A stretch of 64,000 nucleotides of DNA from Callorhinus ursinus. Taxonomy: Eukaryota > Chordata > Mammalia > Carnivora > Otariidae. The translations under genes and the position numbers were made by a program. The notes under the pieces are model-generated. The model was not told the DNA's origin, made no database searches, and worked only from the letters and a program-made list of their open reading frames with translations. Positions 58,673 to 64,000 of the stretch are shown piece by piece; the stretch's first letter is position 1, and each line of letters opens with the position of its first letter. The stretch covers positions 45,697,113 to 45,761,112 of the forward strand of contig NW_020312817.1 of the NCBI RefSeq assembly GCF_003265705.1, given 5' to 3'.

Positions 58673-58718
<46 letters not shown>
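58673..58718. repeat. (GT)23 microsatellite in antisense L1
   Basis: A pure GT run expanded within L1 ORF2 sequence ('ctctgttttattg' before, 'ccagtaccacaccatcttat' after). It probably varies in length. Confidence 0.97.
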
Positions 58719-58720
<2 letters not shown>

Positions 58721-59510
58721 TTACACCAGTACCACACCATCTTATTTACTGTTGCACTGCAGTATGCTTTGAAGTCAGGAAGCGGGTTGCTCCAACTTTT
58801 TTTTTTTCCTAAAGATTGATTTGCCTATTTGGGATCCTGTGAGGTTCCATATTAATTTTAGGACAGGCAGCATTTTTTTCTGTTTTTGCAAAAAAATGCC
58901 ACTGGGATTTTGATAGGGATTACACTCAATCTGTATAACACTTTGGGTAGTATGGACATTTTAACAATATTATGTCTTCTTATCCACAGGCATGAAATGT
59001 CTTTCCATTTACTTTTACCTTCTTTGGTTTCTTTTAGCATGTTTTTATTAGTTTTCAGTGTACAAGTCTTTCTTCTCCTTGGTGAAATTTATTCCTAAGC
59101 ATCTTATTCTTTTTGATCCTGTAGTAAATAGGATTGTTTTCCTAATTTCCTTTTCACTTTTATCATTATTAGTGTAGAGAAAGAAACTGATTTTTATGCA
59201 TTTATTTTGCATCCTGAAACTTCGCTGAAATTGTTTATTAGTTGTAACAGGTTTTTTTTGTGTGTGTGTGTATGGAATCTTCAGGGCTTTGTACATATAA
59301 GTCATGTCATCTGTGACTACAGATCACTTTACTTCTTTTCTAATATGGATGTCTTTTATTTCTTTTTGTGTCTAGTTGTACTGACTAGGACTTGCAGTAG
59401 TATGTTGAACAGAAGTGGCAAGAGTGGGCATCCTTATCTTGTTCCTGATTTAGAGGAAAAACTTGAGGTTTTTTTCACTGTTCAGTATGATATTAACTGT
59501 GGGGTTGTCA

Positions 59511-59525
59511 TATATGGCCTTTATT
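59511..59525. repeat. Left TSD of twin-primed L1
   Basis: TATATGGCCTTTATT pairs with TATATGGCTTTTATT at 59993-60007, 14 of 15 bases. The old L1 reads continuously across the two. Confidence 0.9.
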
Positions 59526-59992
59526 TTTATTTAATTTTAATTAGTATTAAAATATTATTTTATTTTATTATGTTAATCACCATACATCATTAGTTTTTGA
59601 TGTAGTGTTCCATGATTCATTGTTTGTGTATAACACCCAGTGCGCCATGCAGAACGTGCCCTCTTTAATACTCATCACCAGGCTAACCCATCCCCCCACC
59701 CCCCTCCCCTCTAGAACCCTCAGTTTGTTTCTCAGAGTCCATAGTCTCTCATGGTTCCTTTCCCCCTCCGATTTCCCCCTCTTCATTTTTCCCTTACTAC
59801 CTTTTTTAAACATATAATGTATTATTTACAATGACGTAGATGGAACTAGAGGATATTATGCTAAGCGAAATAAGTCAATCAGAGAAAGACATGTATCATA
59901 TGATCTCACTGATATGAGGAATTCTTAATCTCAGGAAACAAATTGAGGGTTGTGGGAGTGGTGGGGGTGGGAGGGATGGGGTGGCTGGGAAA
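59526..59992 (-). mobile_element. Short young L1 with 5' inversion (twin priming)
   Basis: From the left end to about 59827 the plus strand is antisense carnivore L1 3'UTR ('tatgttaatcaccatacatc' to 'catataatgtattattt'). From about 59828 to 59990 it is sense L1 from the ORF2 end ('atgacgtagatggaactaga', 'gatctcactgatatgaggaa', 'gggatggggtggctggg'). Both belong to the same family as the nested L1 at 11.8-13.1 kb. One TSD pair flanks the whole, so it is a single event. A stretch of 3'UTR between the two halves is missing, as is usual for twin priming. Confidence 0.93.
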
Positions 59993-62189
59993 TATATGGC
60001 TTTTATTACATTGAGGTATATTTCCCTAAACTGAGTTCATTGGGAGTTTTTATCATGACAGTTGAATTTTGTCAAATGCCTTTTCTGCATCAATTGTGAT
60101 GATCATGTGACTTTTTTCTTTACTCTGTTATTATAGCATATTACGTTGATTCATTTTTATATGTTGAACTATCCCCATGTTCCATGCAGAAATCCCACTT
60201 GGTCATAGGGTATTATCCTTTAAATACACTGTTGAATTACTTTTCTAGTATGATTAGGATTTTTACATGAATATTCATCAGGGATATTGGTCTGTGGTTT
60301 TCTTTTTTGTATATGCATCTGGTTTTGATATCAGGATAATTCTAGCCTCATAGAATGAGTTTGGATGTGTTATCTCCTCTTTAATTCTTTGGAAGAGTTT
60401 GAGGGGGATCAGTGTTATTAATTCTCTAAATGTCTGATAAAATTCTCCAGTGAAGCCATTTGGTCCTGGGATTTTCTTTTCTTTCTTGGGAGGTGTTTTT
60501 GTTTTTGTTTAATTTGTTTTGTTTTTCTGCTTTACTATCCATAGCTTTAGGTCTGTTCAGAGTTTTATTTCTTCATGATTCAGTCTTGATAGGCTTGTGT
60601 TTCTAAGAATTTATTCATGTCTTCTAAGTTATCTGTTTTATTGACATATACTTGTTCATAGTAGTCTCATAATTCTTTTTATTTCTGTGACATCTATTGT
60701 TATAGTCCCTCTTTCATTTTCATTTTTATTTGACTCTTTTTTATTTTTTTGGTTAGTCTAAGTAAGTTTTCAATTTTGTTGATCTTTATTAAAAAAACTT
60801 AATTTCATTGATTTTTCTATTTTTTTATTCTCTGTTTATCTCTGCTCTAATTATATTTAACTTCTGCTAACTTTGGGTTTAGTTCATTTTCTACTTTTTT
60901 GGCGTGTAAAGTTAAGTTGTTGATTGGAGATTTTTTTTAATGCGTTTACTGCTATAAACTTTCCTCTTAGTATTTCTTTCATTGCATCCCATAAGTTTTG
61001 GTATACTGTGCTTTGTTTTCATTTCCTTCAGATATTTTAAAAATTCCCTTGTGATTTTCTTTCTTCTACCCAATGGTTGTTTAAGAGAGTTCTTCTGTTC
61101 CTTCCGTTATTGATTTCTAACTTTATCCTGTTGTGGTCAGAGAACATAGTCTGTATGATTTCAGTTTTCTTAAATTTGTTGGATTTGTTTTGTAGCCTGA
61201 TGTGGTCTGTTTCGGAGAATGTTCTATGTGCACTTGAGAAGGATTTGTATTCTGTTATTATTGGGTAGAATGTTTTGTGTATTTCTCAGGTCCAATTGGT
61301 CTATAATATTATGCAAGTCTTCTACCTGATTTTTCTATCCATAAGTGAAAGTGAAGAACTGAAATCTTTTATTATTGCACTGCTCTCTACTTCTCCTTTG
61401 GGTTCTGTCAATATTGCTTCAAATATTTGGGAACTCTGTTTGATGTGTATATATTTTTGATTGTTATATCTTCCTGGTAAATCAATTCATTTATATTATA
61501 TAATCTTATCTGAGGCCTGTGGCAGGTTTTGACTTAATGTCTACTTTGATACAACTATGGACACTCTTGCTCTCTTTAGGTTCCTATTTTCATTAAACAA
61601 CTCTCTTTACGCTTTCTCTTTAGCCTATGTATGTCCTTAGATCTAAAATGAATCTCTTGTAGACAACATATAGTTGGATTTTTTTTTAATTCATTCAGCC
61701 AGTCTATGTCTTTTAACTGGTACATTTAATCTATTTATATTTAAAGTAATTTGTCACAAAGAAGGACTTCCTATTGACATTTTGTTAATTGCTTTCTGTA
61801 TGTCTTAAAGCTTTTCTGTCCTCCCTCTCTTCCCTTGCTGCCTTTTTATATTTCATTGATTTTTGCAGTGATACATTTTTTCTTTTCTTATTTCCCCTTG
61901 TGTATATTCTATAGATAATTTCTTTGTGATAACTACTTCAGTTACTTAAGATATCTTAAAGTTATAACAATCTGTTTTAAATTGATAACAACTTAGCTTC
62001 ATTCCCATATAAAAACTGTAATACTTTACATCCTGCCATGTCCATTTTTGTTATTGAGAGCACAAATGATCTTTTTGTATTGTGCATATATTAACATAGA
62101 CTTATCATTTCCTTTTAATTATTTTATAAAAAATTCTATACCAGATTTAAAAGTTATTTATACACCTTCATACCTTTGGCATTATACCT

Positions 62190-63345
62190 ATAAAGTCACT
62201 GCCATAGCCAATGTCATTTGGTTTTCTCCTATATTATCTTCCAGGATTTTTATGGCATTTAAGTCTATGATCCATTTTGACTTAATTTTTGTATCTAGTT
62301 TTTCTTCTTTTTTCTTTTTTGCATGTGGATGTCTATATGTTTCAGCACCATTTGATGAAAAGACTATTTTTGCTCCATTGTATTGCTTTTGCTCCTTGTC
62401 AAAGTTCAGTTGGCTATATGATTAAGTTCCTTTAGTCTATTTTTCTGTGATTTTGCCAACACCCACACTGTCTTGATTACTGTACTTAATAAGTTTTAAA
62501 GTCAAGTAGTGTCAGTCCTGCAACTTTATTCTTCCCAGTCAATATTGTGTTGGCATCCTTGGGTCTTCTGCCTTTGTAGAAATACTTTAGAATCAATTTC
62601 ACAATATCCACAAAATAACTTTCTAGGATTTTGATTGGGATAGCACTGAATCTATAGGTCAAGTTGGAAAGAACTGACATCCTGACAATTCTGAGACTTT
62701 TAATCCATAGACATGAAATTATTCTTTTTTTTTTTTTTTAGATCTCTGGTTTCTTCCATCAAAGTCTTATAGTTTTTCTCAAATAGATCTTATACATATG
62801 TATTTTCTTAAATTTGTACCTAAAAATTCATATTGAGGAGTGCTAATGTAAATGGTATTATGTATTTAATTTCAAATTCCACATATTTGTTGCTGTTATT
62901 TGGAAAGTGATTGACTTTTATATTAACCTTATATCTTGCAACATTAGTGTAATTGTTGCAGGAGATTTTCATCAGTCTTTTGGATTTTTTTTCATAGAAC
63001 ATAATGTCATCTGTAAACAAATACAGTTTTATTTTTTTCTTCCCAATTTGTATACCTTTTATTTCCTTTCCTGGTCTTACTGCAATAGTTAGAAATTCTA
63101 GTCCACTACTGAAATAAATAGTGAGAAGAAACATTCTTGCCTTGTTCCTGATCTTATTTGGAAAGCTTCTAGTTTTTCATCATTAAGTATGATATTAACT
63201 GTAAGTTTTTGTAGGTATTCTTTATCAGGTTAAGGAAATTCTCTATTCCCATTTCATTGAGAGTTTTTTTTTAATCATGAATGGGTGTTGGATTTTGTCA
63301 AATGCTTTTTTTCTGCTATAAATATGCCTTTAGTAATGTGGTGAT
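62190..63345 (-). mobile_element. Second antisense L1 ORF2 fragment
   Basis: The minus strand encodes 'SNLTYRFSAIPIKI' and 'NKVAGLTLLDFKTY' (62486-62680) and 'GKEIKGIQIGKKKIK' (62820-63134). These are the C-terminal RT segments, with the catalytic box decayed to FTDD. It repeats domains already present in the long antisense L1 to its left, so it is a separate insertion. The right boundary is where 'tatgcctttagtaatgtggt' ends. Confidence 0.9.
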
Positions 63346-64000
63346 TAGTTGTGAGGGGAGGGGAAATATTCTATAGACCTATGATTAGATCTCAATCTTT
63401 TAGTATCTGGACTGTGAACTTTTTTTTTTTTTCCTCCTCCCCTCCTCCTTCCCTTAGAACATTAGGGTCTGATAAAAAACCAGTAGGCTAGGATCTGGTT
63501 AATTAGTTTCTCCTGAATGAATGAATGAATGAATTAGTTTCTCCTTGTTAAGAATGGAGTGCTCTGATGTATTTCAAATTGGTTCCTTTCTCCCACCCCC
63601 TTCCAGAAGCACACTATGATTTTTCTCCAATATTTACTTTGAGAACCTGGCTGATTTCCTTGGAGGTAAAACACACAAAAGGGTGGAGGTTTCTGCTCAG
63701 GTACGTTGGCTTCTTTGGAATTGCTTATCTAACTCTCCAATCTGCAGGAGAGTGGTTTGCCCTGTGACCTCACTTCTTTAACAGACCTAAAAAGAGTTGT
63801 TAATTTTTTCAGTTTGTTTAGCTTTTTATTTGTTGTTTGGATGGAATGGCAATTTCCAAGTTCCTTATATGTGGAACCAGAAACCAAAATTTTATGTTTA
63901 TTTTTTACTTTTTATATTTTTTTCTCTTTACAATCCTCAGAAGTGTATTTGTATTATTCTTGTGATTATTCAGTTAGACTTCAATACAAAGTTTTATGTA
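63346..64000. other. Unique noncoding DNA to window end
   Basis: A T12 run at about 63421 and a (GAAT)4 tract at 63517-63534 are the only repeats. A 66-codon frame at 63567 has no domain. No gene is seen. Confidence 0.5.

Larger units (their letters stand above)
57350..62175 (-). mobile_element. Long antisense L1 (L1M-type), interrupted
   Basis: On the plus strand it opens with the antisense 3'UTR ('tttaccatcttaaccatttt', 'gcataatattccattgtatg'). ORF2 C-terminal sequence follows ('ctggaagtgaattataggat', 'tcatgaatgatgttgaacat'-like), then RT sequence ('atagggattacactcaatct' and the Tyr-box region) to 59510. It resumes at 60008 ('gtatatttccctaaactgag') and continues into the endonuclease-coding part ('ctgttgtggtcagagaacat', 'tctaaaatgaatctcttgta'). 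It is heavily damaged, with only short minus-strand frames. It contains the young twin-primed L1 and a (GT)n tract. Confidence 0.9.

Noticed and set aside
62048..62425. 125-codon plus-strand frame rich in Phe/Ser
   Set aside because: It is the antisense reading of T-rich L1 DNA spanning two L1 copies.
1..64000. An undescribed multi-gene system
   Set aside because: No cluster of coding genes exists in the window. All multi-kilobase structure is explained by retrotransposon insertions.

Overview
This window is mammalian nuclear DNA, almost certainly from a carnivoran. It contains many copies of the tRNA-derived Can-SINE: a head reading roughly GCCTGGGTGGCTCAGT, an oligopyrimidine body, and an AATAAATAAAATCTTT tail. 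It also carries carnivore-type L1 5' and 3' ends. The young SINE body (about 56.33-56.52 kb) resembles the bear/panda/seal/mustelid form more than the dog SINEC_Cf form, so an arctoid caniform is the best guess. I found no protein-coding gene, exon chain, rRNA, functional tRNA, CRISPR array or prokaryote-like gene order. Short open frames in unique DNA look like chance, and the longer convincing ones are retrotransposon remains. All repeat family names come from recognised consensus features, not from a database search.

Layout. (1) 1-9.05 kb is mostly unique DNA with a (GT)n tract, a Can-SINE, an AT-rich inverted repeat, and old L2, MIR and hAT fragments. (2) 9.065-17.066 kb is one full-length L1 with 13-bp target-site duplications (TSDs). 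It is broken by frameshifts, a nested antisense L1 (15-bp TSD) and a nested Can-SINE. (3) 17.1-27.3 kb is unique DNA with a 25-bp palindrome, pyrimidine tracts, an MST-type LTR, MIR fragments and a hAT-type element. (4) 27.3-29.7 kb is the only GC- and CpG-rich stretch. CTCF-like motifs lie at its edges, it holds a G20 run, and it has a strong splice-donor match. It is the best candidate for a promoter or regulatory hub. (5) 30-47.4 kb is unique DNA mixed with nested SINE/L1 structures, MIR, MER5-like, L2 and two LTR-like elements, plus a perfect CTCF core at 42.54 kb. (6) 47.4-57.3 kb is unique DNA with old antisense L1 fragments, an MLT1-like LTR and two Can-SINEs. (7) 57.35-63.35 kb is nearly all antisense L1, with a younger L1 inside it that carries the internal inversion typical of twin priming. 

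The window therefore looks intergenic or intronic. Its clearest biology is a layered retrotransposon record, readable from TSDs, plus a possible chromatin-boundary or promoter segment around 27-30 kb. I did not find a new multi-gene system.
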